64,000 nt of DNA from Parelaphostrongylus tenuis (lineage: Eukaryota > Nematoda > Chromadorea > Rhabditida > Metastrongylidae): NCBI GenBank assembly GCA_019055375.1, contig JAHQIW010000052.1, forward strand, positions 349,808-413,807. Reading direction: 5' to 3'. A program made the position numbers and the translations under genes. Shown here piece after piece: positions 14,701-29,700 of this stretch (its first letter is position 1; each line of letters opens with the position of its first letter). The notes beneath the pieces are model-generated. The model saw only the letters and a program-made list of their open reading frames with translations. It was not told where the DNA came from and made no database searches.

Positions 14701-17700
14701 AGGTTGATACTTCAGGGCCATACACCGGTGTTTCGGAGGTATCGCCCTCCTCGTTAGTGACCCAAGCCCTTCATTAGGCGCTGTACTGTAGCAAGGAGCG
14801 AGGCGTATGTGGTGGCGGCACGGTCCATCACCACCTCTCAGTCGATGGATCTTGGCTGGTAGATCAAAACTGGTCCATGCATCGACTGTTTTCAAAACCT
14901 GTTTCATACTTTATAATCACTACTATGATTATTAGTATTATTATTGCTAATATTATTATCGTTATTATGTATTCGATTTGTTTCTTCGCATCCATCATCA
15001 GTGGTCCTTAGACATCTCTATGCGGAAATTCGGTGGCTACTAGAGAATTTTTTTTCGTCTTCGTCAAAAGTGCCAACAAATACTGGTCGAGTCTAAATTT
15101 CTGAAATTTCGGGTTAGACCAACCACTTCATTTCGGAATCAAGAAAGCGGAGTACATTGAGCTTGGGAAGTGTAGATATTACAGTGTACATTCAACCACA
15201 GCGCACTCACTTTATGCTCAAGATTTCCTCATTGAAAATCAGACAATGCAAGCGAATAACTCAATTAGAATCGGTTTATTTGTCCCTATTGCTACCGAAC
15301 ACTATTTTAATTGAGAAAAAGGTGGGACTGAAACATTTCACGTGCTTTCTAAAAAGTTCTACAGAATTGAATGACATCACTTTATTTGGCCGTTGGATGC
15401 CAAAATTAGCCTTAGCATCGTCTAAAATTTTCGACATTGAATCCACCAATGAAGCGAGCTACGTTAAAAGCTGTCTGGCAAGGTGAAATTAACCAAGGTA
15501 TTTCAAGCTAGTTCACTCTTTGCGAACCTTATTCTCCAGATTATACTGGGGAGCTACCTATTCGAAAAAAAGCTACCGTGAATATGATGGCATCATCTTA
15601 AATAAAAAACTTTGACTAAATGATGTCGCTGTCGTCACAGTTTTACTTGCAAAATCATAGCACCCCCTTCTTCGCACAATAATTCTTCTTTTCAAAAGGG
15701 AAATTCCGGAAAATTTGGAGAGCGACATCATAAAACCATAGTGAATTGCATTTGGCACGCCCTTTCAGCCGAGTTTTGAAATGAAATAAATCTAGATAAT
15801 ATCGATGAAGAGTGAGAATGGCATAATAGAATCTCGAGAAAACAGTTCAGAAACGCCAAGTTTAAGTGATCAGAGAGCACTCGAGAAAAAAGTTTTAATA
15901 ACATTGGCATAGAAGTCGACCATAAAAAACTACACATTCTCTTCAATGCTGATGGCATTATACAAGATTAGTTACGTCGAATGAATACTTTCCAACTTCG
16001 ACAGTTCTCGAGAACACATTCGCATTCCTGAAAAACTCTCGTGCTTCTAAGGTAGCTTCCCTTTTTCCCCAAAAAATTGTTATGTACGATTACTCCAATA
16101 ATTTGTTCAGGCTACAAAACCAGCACACAGAACGATTTAGTTTCAAAGCCGAGCGGCTTAGAGAACTTAGTTGACCATCAAAGGTGCACCGGAAAGGGAA
16201 AAGAACACCTTTTTCTTTCTTATTATTTGACCGGCTATTTCACTTTCTCTCTATCGGGCCTCTTAGCTAAGGCGAAATAACGTGTGCAAGACGAAAGGAA
16301 GCTGTTATCAAATTTTCTATCAAAAACATGTCATGGAGAGTCAATCCTTTATCACCGCAATGAAGGAAAGAGCTCGAATTTGCTGGAGTGTCTTGACGTT
16401 CAATGGTCTAAAACTCTGTCACAATCATAACAATAACGTTATCTTTAGACGTGATGAGCTTTAACGATAGCCGATGGGTATATATCATTATTCATTGCGC
16501 TATATCTAATGCGCAGTGAGCAGCGTAAATACCGCAGATCCTGAGGTCAAACTTCTTCATGAAAATTCTTGAAGACGAATGAGACGATGAGACGTGTGAC
16601 GTAAGTGACTGACTAGAGTGAATAAATGGCATAAACCTACCTTGGTACACACCAGCCGTATTGTCAAAGAGTTTGCTGCCATTTCGGTAGTCTGTTTCAG
16701 TCGTTGAGGTTCGATTTACTACTGTAGCATATATGAGAAAGGCATTGTATAGTTGATGTGCTAATAGACCGAGCTGCAAAAAAAAGTTTTCACAACAGGA
16801 AAATTAGTTAGCAATGCAGGAAAAGGTGTACAAATAAGTACCTTCAGATCAAAATGAACTAGTTGCCCTGGACCGGTAACGAATTCACTTCCTTTTTTGA
16901 ATGGTTGTGAGAATATTGTTTCAAATATTACTTTAATTACGCGGTATAAGTATAAAGCATTCGCCGTTGATCCTAATTATTCCTTTGCGAACTATCTATT
17001 CATTGAATTTTGCTAGAAGCTTCGAGATGATTTAATTGCATATTTGTGAAATATAATAAATACAATAATCCAAAGAGGATCATACCTCTTCAGTCGACCG
17101 CTTTTTTATGTACCTGGTTCAGACAATAGTAATCTGGTAACGATATAACAGTTTTGGACCAATACATCTAACTGCAATGCAGGCGCCTGTTTCGTCCTAC
17201 CGTGACCCATTACTCCACGTCGATTCCTTCATAAAGGAGTATAAACTCAAGGGATTGGCAGAACCGAAGGACTGTGCTACTGATAAGTCGCATAGGACGA
17301 AACAGGCGCCTGTATAGCGCTTGGACCTAATGGTTCGAAACATGTTATATCCTTATCAGTTTAAAGAGGCTTGATATTGCATCAAATCATTGTACTTATC
17401 GGTTCTTCTGTACCGTCTGGCGAAAAGTGAAAAAACGAGTCCTTCCGTTAGGAAGAAACTTTTTAAAAGATCGTCAATAATGATCCAAAAGCGTGATTTC
17501 CTGGCTACTGCGCTACATAGTAATTTTTAAAGGAAATTTTTTCGTAACTCTGCAGGATAAAGCGAACTTTGTCTGTTACGTACTCATATTTCTTGCGTGA
17601 CAGAACCCTTTCCTGAATTTACAAATAAACATGCGATAGCGCAAGCTTCAACCCATTCAACTGCTGTCCTTTTTTTTGGAAAGATCCTCTTACTGCAGTG

Positions 17701-20700
17701 TAGCAGGGGAAATAAGAGCGAGTTTCGCATACGTGGTGCATTTCTTTGTCGGCTATTGTGTGGGCTGTGTGTCTGCTGGCCGTGGTTTCCTTACGGCAAT
17801 CCGCGATCGATCAGTCGATCGCTCTGGCGCGACTCACATGTGGGGTGCAATTTTCGTTTTTCAGTTTGGAATTGTTCCACTTTGGAGAAAACTCTAGATA
17901 AAACGCATGACTGTGATACTACAAGATTTCTTTTGCACGTTCACACGTTCATATGTTCTTCTCGCTTCAAGCGAAGTAATAACGAAAGCGCTCGGCCGGT
18001 GTAAAACATAATTTTATTTTGAATGTTACAGTGTTATTAGAAGGCCTTCTACACAATGGACACGTAGCGCAATGACCAGAGATTTGAGGCTTCAAACAGT
18101 CACTAACACTCTTTGAAAATTTCTTGTCCAACGAAAAGGGCCGCCTCTTCATTCGCCTCCAGATGATGTACAAAAGCCTATTCATCTTTTATTCAAGCCT
18201 AGTGCTTAATTTTGCGACTCTGAAGAACGACAGGCCTGGTTATTTGGGCGCACTAGATTGAACCAACGGTCCTACGCATCGAAATATCGCTGCGTCGCTG
18301 CAGCTTTTCTCAAGCTTATTACCACAGGCAATTTCGGTAATCAACCGTTCCTTCTTGAAATAAGTACCAACCTTCCAACCGTGTGCTACGTCACATGAAT
18401 CGCACATGAACGGCTCCTGTTTCATTTTCTCTTGGACACTGTCAGAGAAACCTGAGTATTTGTCGGAGGAATGAATGTCGTCAGATATCTAAAGAAAAGC
18501 CACGAAGGAAAGGCAATAAATTCAGGAGAAAAAAAAAGATTATTAGACGTAGAAGAAGTGTTGGAAGTCAAAGTATGTGCACTACTTGAAGTTAGAATCA
18601 GCTGTTGCGACGTCGAGTAACTCAAGAAGGCAACTTAAGTACTGCTATTAGTTGTTTATTCATCAGTCTATACCATATCGGTGTAACTTGAGATCAGTGT
18701 CCGGAGTCTCTCCAATTTTCAGCGAAAATGAGGGTTTTCTCCTCTACACTTTGTTACTACTACATCAGGGTTAGAAAAAAAGCTACATAAGTGTAAAAAT
18801 ACTGTACTCTCAATTTTTTCTGAAGTTCCTTCAATAAAAATCAGTACATGAAGCAAGCCTACGTCACTCAATACGAAGGTGCGCTGAAATGCTTTATACG
18901 CTTCAAAGTCACGTCCATCTGGCGGCCTTGACTGGTCTTCCCATATGTAAACGTTTCTGTTAACTCCTCGTTGATCCTGTTTAGCTGAAAAAAGTTAAGT
19001 TAAGAGTTAGAAATGTTATGATGGAAAATATGAGATTATGATAGAAATTATGATCAAAAGCCTTCGAGAAAGCCGAATTGCTGGTAGAAATTATTTTTCT
19101 ATGTGTAGATCGCTTGATAATATCTTTTCTTCTTGTATATTGGCGCATTACTTTAGCACTTCACTTTGACACTTTATTGATCCGTCTTCGCAGTGCCTTT
19201 TTTCGCTGTGTGGTTCCCAGCACTTCTAGCATCCAATTCGCTTTTTCTCGTCCGCTTCTTGGACGTTGTGGAATACTGATTCATCACGAAACTCTTTGCA
19301 ATCTCGGGGATAACGTGGCTATGGCATTCCATAGAACGCTCGTCGTTGACTGCGGGAGAGCGTTGGGGGAGAGGTTAAGTTTGCGTGCGGTGACAAGCAT
19401 CACAATCACTTGGACACTCCGCCCCTCTTGTATATTGAGTTTTCATAATCTATGGAGGAGAAAAATAAATTTTCAAGTAACATTATGCAAATGGAGGTGG
19501 CCGCTCACGTATGCAGTTTTATGGATTCGCTTTCATCAATGTTCCACTCACTTTAGCGATTGTTCCTTGTAGCGTAAATTACCGTTCCAATTTCATTGTA
19601 ATGATGTTATCACTCAGCTCATGAGCGTTGAGACATTGGAGATTGCCCGTTCTTGTAAGATTCTTCTGCTCAACTCTACCAAATATTGTAGAAGTGAATG
19701 AATGAATACATGACATTTCTCAAAAATTTAGAATACTCAAAAATAACATTTTATTACTAACTGGGTATAGTGTGATTCAGAAGTGGAAAGTAATTTAAAT
19801 GTTAATTGAACATAGTTATCAGAATTTTGAGAGTAATATTGATATTTAGGGAACATCCTACTTTTTAATCATTTAACACTACACTTCATCACAACTCACA
19901 TGCGTATACCAGCGCTTCTTGCATTCTGTTCGTGTCCTCGTATTCAACCTCCACAAAGGTTTTCAAACATCTCACTTCTTGTTTTGCCTGATGCTTGCGG
20001 ATTTCGTCTTCTTCATGATTGTTGTAGAATACTGTTCGATCAAATCCGTTGCAGTCTCGGTGGAAGCCAAGCTGAAGAGTTCCTAGGGCGCTTTTTGACT
20101 GGTTGCAAAAGGGTGGTGGAAGAGGGAGCAAAACTAGCACCTTGATTTCTGATGGCTTGCATCACGAGCCCGTCGATCACCCATCATCCCTCATCCCAAT
20201 AGGGAACAAGAATTAGAGATTATAGCCTTCGTTTGAAACAATAAAAAACTTTTCACATTTTCTTCCTGTGACACTCGTTTATAAAATTATGAATCTGGAT
20301 TGTTCATATCTCTTTCATATGAGCTATTTTAATATTAAAATTATCATCAAGACGCATTATAATATAAATGCTATTTCACGATCAGCTGTCAACTCAACTG
20401 GGTACAATGTCGAATTGTGCTTACTCAGTCAGACCCATTAATGGTTCAGCCGCGATAGAATATATTGAAAAAGGTGTGTAGCACATCAGTGCACCCGCTG
20501 GTTTGGTGGCAACACTAGCTTCAGCTATGAATCGAACGTGGGTTTTACTTTCCTCTGGGGTAGAGTAATTTGTGCACCACTTAATACTCTTCGATGTATA
20601 TTTACATCATCATCACTTTCGGCACTTTATTATCCTCCTTCATATATGTTTTTTTTACTGCGCCGATCCTACTGCTTCTAGCATTTCGTTTTTTCGTCTT

Positions 20701-23700
20701 CCTCTTGAACTTCGTAGTATAACTGGTTAAGCGTGTCTCCTTGCAATCCCGAAGATAACCTGGTTGTAGCGTTCCATAGAGCGTTCGTTGTTGACTGCCT
20801 CAAAGAGCTGAGGGGTGGGGCTCGGTCCCACACGCCACCGCTCCGCGGCAAGCATCTCATTCGCACGCCTACGGTCTCTCCCCAACATTCGACAACATCG
20901 TAACAATTACAGACTATTTTCAAACATTATAATAATCATAGATTAATTGGATTATGTTTTTTTGTTCCATTCAATCTCAAAAAAACCTTCCATATTTGAC
21001 ATTTTATTTTTCTAAGTTTAGTGGAAAACTCAGTGAGCCTCAGAAAAGAGTGACTGCGCCTTTGAAGCCACCTCACGTTCCAAGCTTTGCGCCTGTCTTG
21101 GCGCTCTTATAATTCCATATAATATATGATTGACTCTAGAACGAGTGCTAGGTATGAACAGCAAGCAATTAAGCTTTGCTACCTTTTTCTGCATGACCTC
21201 AGAAATATTTCCTGCTGTAACTGACATTATAGTATTTGATGGTCTATATTGCATAGAATTTTAATAACTTGAGTGAAGTTGTTTAACTCACTATAGCCAT
21301 ATCCTCCAAGCTCGCTAATAATATAAACGTACTCTTCGGTGGTCATGCCCATTTCGCTAGCCAATAACATGAATTTACGCTTTACAGAAGCATCTGACGA
21401 ACAGAGAACGATAACTAAAAACTTTGTTCGATCACTTATTTGCGTAGTTGAGCAGAGAGCACCTGATTGTAGTAGTGAATAAGTTTAGTTTTTCGGTTTA
21501 ACTGATACAGCGTGAATTTTTTTACTCATATTATTATGTGGGCAATTCTATATTAAGACACAACAGCCTGGTGAGCCTTTTCAATCGTGTAATACCAGAA
21601 ATAAAGGATCACCATAACATTATGCCATAATTTATTGAATCACAATTGGGGGCGATCTCAACACTTCCATTCGATTCATTTCCTCGCATACTTCATCCGC
21701 GACGTACTCGGATGCGTAATTGAGTTGAGCTAGTGCTTAAAGATAGTTGGGCTTTGAATATCGCTGAAGTCGATTTTCCTGAGATTCTGCGATAGCCATG
21801 CTGGAGTATTTTGTGATTTTCATTATGAAAAGTAGCCAGCCTTTGTGAAAAAAAACGAGCTAATCCCAGGAGGATCTGCTGTCAATATCATAACCTCTTG
21901 ATGACTGGAGATTGAATAGTCGCTTGCAAGGTCGAAACAGTGTTTCGCGGGTTCTGAATGGCCCTCTAGCACACGCTATCGTTTGAATGGTTAAGTAAGG
22001 ATTTGTTTTTTCCTACGAATTTATTGCTTTAATTTCTGCTTTTTCTAATCTTCATTGTTATTATGAATGGCAAGGAAAGAAAAAGAACAAATAAAATATT
22101 ATACTCCGTGAGCGATCTCGCAGCTGAGATAGTACGCTCCTCATGTCACTTTCTGAGTCAGGGCGAAATTTCGTACCGTACGGTAACGAGTATTTCTTGT
22201 TCTGCACATCCACTGCTTTCTGAAATTCGATTGGATACTCGTATTGTAGTATGAGAAAGGCTACTTGGGATGGACTGATGAGTATTAATCATTAGATAGA
22301 TGAAATTGACTGAACATGGGCAGCTACTGCTTATTTTAAGAGGGATGATGTTCTAATGTTGGTATTTTTCTCCTTTCTCGATAATTTTTGACAAAAACCA
22401 AGGGCGCTACTTTTTGATGTATACCACACTGTGGATATTGCTTAGTCATATCGTATGAAACAGGCTAAGGTAGTCACCTAGTGGAGTTTTTTTTAGTTGT
22501 ATTAAAGTTATCGCAAACGACACATTTCGTTTTTCATCCCTGTAAGTTAGATTAAAACAACCCAACCATTTTCAACATATGTCTTCAATTGCCGATTCCT
22601 ACTTTTCTGCCTTTGTGTTAATACCACTCAGAAAATTGGTACAAGCGACAGTCCTATAGAAATGATCAGAAGTAACTCCAACTTGAAAGAAAGGGTGATT
22701 ATGCAGGCATATGTGATAACGTTTTCTATTAAAGTTATCGTAGAGCTTTATCCCGAGATAAACTGATACCACTAATGGTAAAAATGACCCTTAAGTCGTT
22801 GAGATAAATGGGACAACGTTCTTGATCTCCAGAAGCAGAATATACGAAAGCGAACTCATTCCATCCAAAATGCTCCATGACAGACAGTAAGGCTAGACTC
22901 AATCTGTAAAGATCATCTGGTATTGATTATTTGAATATTCTAGTATCAACTAGTTATATAAAAATCTAATAAATCTGTTCTATTAGTAATAATTTAAATT
23001 CGATATTATCTTTAGACCAAAAAATAAGAAAAAGAAAATAGTTATTTTTTACAGAAAAAGCTGCGCAGTGCGTTGTACAGCTATCATTCACTGGGCCAAC
23101 ATTAGTCAATGTGAAGAAAATTGAAGTTTCTTCACGGAAGTGTTGCATGGTTATTTTATTTTTTGAAATTTTCTTGGTTTTGATTTTTAGCAGAAAAATT
23201 AATACTGCCCCACTTCTTAATTGATTTTTTGAACAGTTATTACAGAATGTTGCTTAATTTTTGATACACTATTTTGTAACAATTGAAGTTGATTACGTTC
23301 ACTTACGTGAAGTAGTTTGGTGTCATAATGATGACGGTGGGAAAGCGCGTAGAATTCGCCAGTTCGTTTGCAATCGTGAAACCCCAGATATAATTGGGTA
23401 GGTTGTAAACGGATGTAAGCACTCCGGTAGTAATGGCAGCTCAAATAGAATTTATATGCCTAATTTACTCCACATCATGGCATTGAACAAATAATACTAT
23501 ATAATCTGTTACTGAACTGGTACCATGTCAATGAGACTCAGTGACTCGTAATTTGCAAGCCAACCTTTTTTTAAACTCAGCTTAACAATCAATAGCGTTT
23601 TCTGAGATGGTCAAGCATTTACGAGATCGGTAACTTATTCGATTCGGCAAACATTTTCATGTCTTCAGCTTCAAATTATTGTAACCTTCGAACCAACTGA

Positions 23701-26700
23701 TAAACTTATCGATTGCCGCAGGATGGATTGCATGGAGTATCGAATCAGCTTCAGCGCGCAAGTAGCGTAGCAACCAGTCTCTATATAAGGGCATTGCAGT
23801 GAGAGGTTCATTCGAGCAGTGCTCCATACAAGAAGATTGGAACTGAACGGAGCAAAGAAACACAATTTGCAAACGAGTAGGAAAAATGGGCTCAAATCAT
23901 CGGCACTGAGACGATAACTCCGAAAAGTTCACCGAGTGAAATTGAGGAGTACAAATCTCGGTGTATTTAGGTCAGAAATGTACGACAGTAATGATTTTCA
24001 GGATGAGTAGTGAGAATGTTGGAGCGCGAGTTTGAAATGTTAGCATGAAAAACTGACCAGGCTCTTTAGACGAATTTTAAGAGGCCCAGTAATCAATAGA
24101 ACAGAAGGTGTGCGGAAATCGCAAATAACTTGGTATTTTTTTCTCGGATTTGTTTTCTAATTTGATCAGGAATCCGTTTGATATGGCGAATTTGCCGCGA
24201 GCAAGGCGAATCGTAAATCGGTGCACGATTTTTGTATTTTAATTAGGGCTTCTTTTCCATTTGGAGCTCTACAAGGTCGTATGCTATTGGTGTAAATATA
24301 GCTTTTATGTTTTGAGAAAAAGCTCTCGTTCACTGCACAATCATCCTCTGCTCGAAATTGAATCGTAAAAAGCTGTACAAAGAATATTATTACATGAATT
24401 TTTTAGTGTTGATATTTATCAATATATAGATACCCCGTGAGTTTATCGCAGTGAATAAAAAATAATTTATTATTCACAGAAAATGTTGCCAGTGCGTACG
24501 ATGCCAGGTCATCGATATTCGTCGATATTTGCGCTATCGAATGATTGTTAGACGGTCTTTTGCGTTATCGGGACTCGTTTCCTTGATCTTTAAGGGCAAG
24601 ACTTTTTCAGATTTTTTTTCATAGTTTTAATAGTCATTCGAAAACACAAGTATAGCACTTCAAAAGTCTGCCTGTTTTTTAAAAAGGCCTTTCTACTACA
24701 TTGTGTCAGTGAAAGTAGTATTACGTTTCACACGCAGCTCACGATTCGCGCATATTTCCATTATTTACCAAGAAATTTGTTCCTCTAATTCGTAGGACTT
24801 GCTGGGCTTTTCGAACTGATCGTAGAAAAAACTTTGTTCTATTGGTCTGCTGTGTTCACCATTCTCGTTTATATATCAAGTGACTAATAAGCCCGCTGAT
24901 ATTGTCTTACCTTGTCTGCTCGGGCCGTAGTCTGTGGGTAGTCTTTTCGCTAAACAACCAACAGACCGTTATCGGTACCTTTTTTCGCTGAGTTCCTTTC
25001 GCTGGACAGCGATTTTTCAATAGATCTTGAGTATTCTTTTGAAGGCTTAATTTCCGGAGGAAATGCTCGTAGCTTTTTTTGGGTATCGGTCATTTTTTGT
25101 GTTTTTGGGCTCATTTGAGAGCCCGTCATCTCCCGCATTGATTGGTATACAATTTATCTACTTATTTTGAGATAAAGTTAACAAGCGAGCACCAAGCCAG
25201 ATTGATGTGTGCTTTTGCCCCGTTGCATTTGAACACAACAGCTGGTGCATCATCAACAACTCAAGCTGCTCACTTGTTGACTCCGTTTTGAAACAAGTAG
25301 ATAAATTATATAAAAAGCAACGCAGGAGAACATAGGCTTTCAAATAAGTTGAAAAACACAAAAAATGCCGACACCCAAAAGTTACAAGCTTTTATCAGAT
25401 CTTTTTCCCCAACCTATAAATACCTATTCAATATTCCGCATCAGAAGGTGCTTTAATGACCTTAATATCAAAAATGCCTCCATGACGGCTAGCATTGATG
25501 ATAATATTGAATTTAATATTCCGCTATTGAGACGAATTTCGTTGTAGAGTCTTTTTAATTGTATAAAAAATTTCAATAGACTTTTTAGAATCATGCGAAA
25601 ACGTGAATATGGATGATTCCGATTATGCACTTGGTTTTCAAGAGCCCTCTCTTTGCGCTGTAGCGCTGGAAAAAACCGCATTTTACACGTGGCTCGCCTT
25701 ATTGAGCGTATTTTCTGCTGCATAGCTCTTCTGCTGAACTCAATAATTATGCGATAGCGTGGATTTTTACGTTCTCAATAAAGTTTCGTTTATCGAGAAA
25801 TCTCCTTACAGCGTTGTAACACAAGAAGCAAAATTAAGTTTCACACAGGCATATTTCTTTCAGAAAAGCGGATCCTCTACTAAACATCGAGGGCGCAAAT
25901 CTCGGAAAATCCAACAGTGTGTTTCCGAAAGAAACTTTTTAACTACGTTGCAACAGGGAGTTTTACACACGCTGAAGATTGTGTATCAGCTAGGGTGTGT
26001 GGGTGTACACAATAGCGCTATCAATCGAACGGCCCGGTGGATTCCCTGCAAAGTTACATGTGGGTGCGATTTTTGCTATTTGAATTAGAATACTAATACT
26101 ATGAATAAAACTCCGGGTAAGAATACGGCTCTGGTGCTCCAAAATTTCTTTAACGGTTCATTTGCTTTTCATTCTTAAGCATACATTGCTTAGACGATGA
26201 CATATCAGCGGGCTTATTAGTCAGTTGATATATAAACGGGAATAGTGTGAACACAGACCAACAGAACAAAGCTTTTTCGACAGTTAATTCGAAAGGCTCA
26301 GCAATCCTATGAATTAGAGGAACATATCTCAAAGTAAATAATGGAAATACGCGCGATATCGTGAGCTGCGTGTGAAACGTAATACTACTGATACAACGTA
26401 GTAAGAAGGACTTTTGAAATGCTATACTTGTTTTCGAATGACTATCAAAACTATAAGGAAAAAGTCTCAAAAAGACCGCTTCATAATCATTCGATAGTGC
26501 AAATTTCGGCGATTATCGATGACCTGGCGTCGCACGCACTGGCAACATTATTTCTGAGCAATTTTTCTTTATTTACTGCAATAACTTTTGGAAAATCTAT
26601 ATAATAACAAATATCATCACTAAAATATTCATGTCATGATATTCTTTGTACAGCTTCTTACGAATGAAATTCGTGCAGAGTGTGATTGTGCAGTGAAAGA

Positions 26701-29700
26701 GAGCCTTCTCCTAAAACATAAAAGCTATATTCGCACCAAAAGCATATGACCGTTCAGAGCTCGCATTCGAGAAGAAACCCTAATCAAAAAGTTAAAATCG
26801 TGCACCGCTTTACGATTCGCCCTCGCGACATTTTCGCCGTTCCAAATATATCCCTAATCAAATTAGAAAATAAATCCGAGACAAGATGCCAAATTATTTG
26901 CGATTTCCGGGCACCGTCCTGTTCTATAGATTACTGGACTTCTTAAAACCATCTAAAGAGTCTGGTCAGTTTTTTTTGCTGACTCGCGCTCCAACATTCT
27001 CACTTTTATTCTGAAAATCTTTACTGTCATACCTTTCTGACCTATATACACCAAAATTAGTACTCCTCCAATTTCATTCGGTGAACTTTTCAGAGTTATC
27101 GTCTTAGTGCCAATGATTTGAGCCGATTTTTCACACTCGTTCGCAAATTGTGTTTTATTGTTTCGTTCAGTTCTAATTATGGAGCACTGCTTGAATGAAA
27201 CCTCTCGCGGCGATGCCCTTATATAGACACTGCTTGTTATGCTACTTGAGCGCTAAAACTGATTTGATACTCAACACACTCCATCCTGCGGCAATCGATA
27301 AGTTTTTCAGTTGGCTCGAAAGTTACAATAATTTGGAGATGAAGACATAAATACGTTGGTAGCATAAGACCAACCTCTGTGTACAATTACAATACCACGC
27401 CAATGCCATGGTATCGTGCTTCCCTTTAAGCATGAAACAATCAATAATGTTTCTTGAATGTGTAAGCTCATACGAGACTGGTAAATGATTTCCGTTAGGC
27501 TAACGAGCTATCCTTTTTAAAGGCTTGCGCGAAGTCAGTATAATTTCATTTAGTGCTGTTGACGTTCAGGAATTTTACTTTTCTTAAAGCCTAAACGTAT
27601 TGTTGATATTTCATTTAATTGTTTAGCTAATACCTTATACATATATGAAAATCTATTCCACAGACCAACCCTAGTATCTATCTGTTATATAGTACACATC
27701 GCTGAGCTGGAGAGAGCTTTTCCTCTAGATTTTATGTGATTTCAGAAGCTCAAATTTTGGCAATATCAATATGACGTGTGTTTTCCAGAGCTCTTGCCAA
27801 TTGAAATTGGGAATGAAATTAAGTTTCACGCTCGGGCTTTTTTTTTTGAAGAAAGCGAAATTCCTAAACGTTACTTAACACTAGAAGAAATCATGCTAAC
27901 CCCGCACAGGCCTTCAAAAAGAGTAGTTCGTTAGCTTAACGGGAATCATTTACCAGTCTCGTATCAGCTTACTCATTCAACAAACATCACTGAGTGTTTC
28001 ATGCTCAAAGGGAAGCACGATACCACAGCATTGGCATGGTTCTGTGACTGTACACGAGGACTAATCTTATGCCTCTGTTCTACATTTTGCATGAAGAATG
28101 AAAATACGACCAGCTTTATAATGGAAATGTCTTCTCACAAACAGTAAGACTTACGAGTATTACATGTTGGGCCGAAGATTACGTCGATTTTGTTGTCAGG
28201 AACATATTTCATCATCTCACTAACAGCAAGTTTTTCCGCGCAATCGTCGATAAGGAATTTATAACTGTAAAAAAATAGGGAAATGGTATTTTTGCTAGAT
28301 AATTGGATATAACACATGTGAACCAGCATAATTAAAAATAGGATTGTCGACGTTGATCAATTCTTATGAGATGAGTTTGCATTAGACTATATAAAATATT
28401 GTCAAAGGTCATAGAATAGATATATAGCCTTTCCAATGCCTCTTCATAGCTTGCCGACCCCTCAAATGAATGCTGTTATCTCACCAACAAGGTTTGGTAG
28501 CAAACTTGTGACTTCGAGCGTAAGAAAAGCCTGGGTCCAAGCTATTTCGTGCCAGACAGGGCTACTCTTACTACTACGCTGCAGGCTTGCCCACACAGAA
28601 TATGGAGAAGTCTCACATAACCGTCATCGATAACCTCAAACTCACGTTTAGCCCAGATTTGCTTGCTAACCCGCACAGTGGTGAAATCTTATCGCAATCA
28701 AATCTAATCGATCATTTCCTTCTCTTCGTGACCACCTTTGTAAGGGTTGCATCTCTTGCTCTAGCCATTACTCGACGTCAACCATCATAACATTTGAACA
28801 TAAGCAACTGTCAACACTACTACTTGGCGCTTGAAATCGAATTGTTAACACCAATTTCTAGGTTTTCAACACCATGAAGACCGGCGTCACATCACTCTCA
28901 AAAATAGTTTCCATATGAAAAGAGAGAAATTCAAAAAGGAAGCGCTCAACAGAGTGTCTCTAGTGTAACTCCTTTGTTATGATATCTTCGAATTCTCCTA
29001 AGCTCCTCCTGCTCGATCGTTTTTCTTCCGAATTTTCTAACAAAGTTGTCCCAAAAGGAATTTCTTAGTTACGCTCTGTTGGGTTTATTTATGTCATCAT
29101 CAGAGTTCAGGAAGGAAAATGGTAGATAATAATGATAAATGATAAAATGTTGCCACAAAGCGTTCTATTTTTCTTGTCTTCGACTCTTCATTCACATAAA
29201 GCACAATTCTATCGAAATAACGTGTCACGAAATAACGAATTCAACTCGATGTGAACGTAGTGGTCTTATAGGAGTATTTTCTGCATTGGTCAAGGTAGAA
29301 AAACATATGGCATTTCGTGCTTATCGTGTTATGTGGTTTTTATTGTATCATATTGCATTTTTTTTTTGAAAATAGTCGATCCTCTATAATTTTATTTTTT
29401 TATATATGTGAAGTTGCTGAATTTCGAAGATAACTACAGACGGAAAACGAGAAAGATGCAGCATTTCTGGAGCATATTGAGTTATACGAAGCACGGGTCT
29501 GCATATAGCACATGTGACTACGGAGCACGGGTCTGCATATAGCACATGTGACTACGGAGAGACAAGTTTACCGTTTGTAATTATGGTGAAGCCTTGTTTG
29601 AATGGATCAAGGGAAACATGGGAGAAATACAGGTAACATTACGTTATGGCCGTCATTTTTTCGTACCAAATTGAACACCTATTGCAGCTGTCTTCTTCTT

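Noticed and set aside
17597..18004. Plus-strand frame of 135 codons
   Set aside because: It is built from the R1 dispersed repeat and is open by chance.
19078..19572. Longest single frame in the window (164 codons, plus)
   Set aside because: It spans a dispersed repeat with copies elsewhere and has no recognisable domain.
22966..23148. Minus-strand frame with TNVGPVND text resembling a receptor ectodomain
   Set aside because: The flanking exons 23307 and 22903 join in frame directly (AC|A) and give family-typical protein, so this stretch is intronic.
27362..28073. Hammerhead search in the 0.7 kb inverted-repeat element
   Set aside because: GAAAC and CTGA pieces exist, but no CTGANGA, stem II and GAA in the required order.
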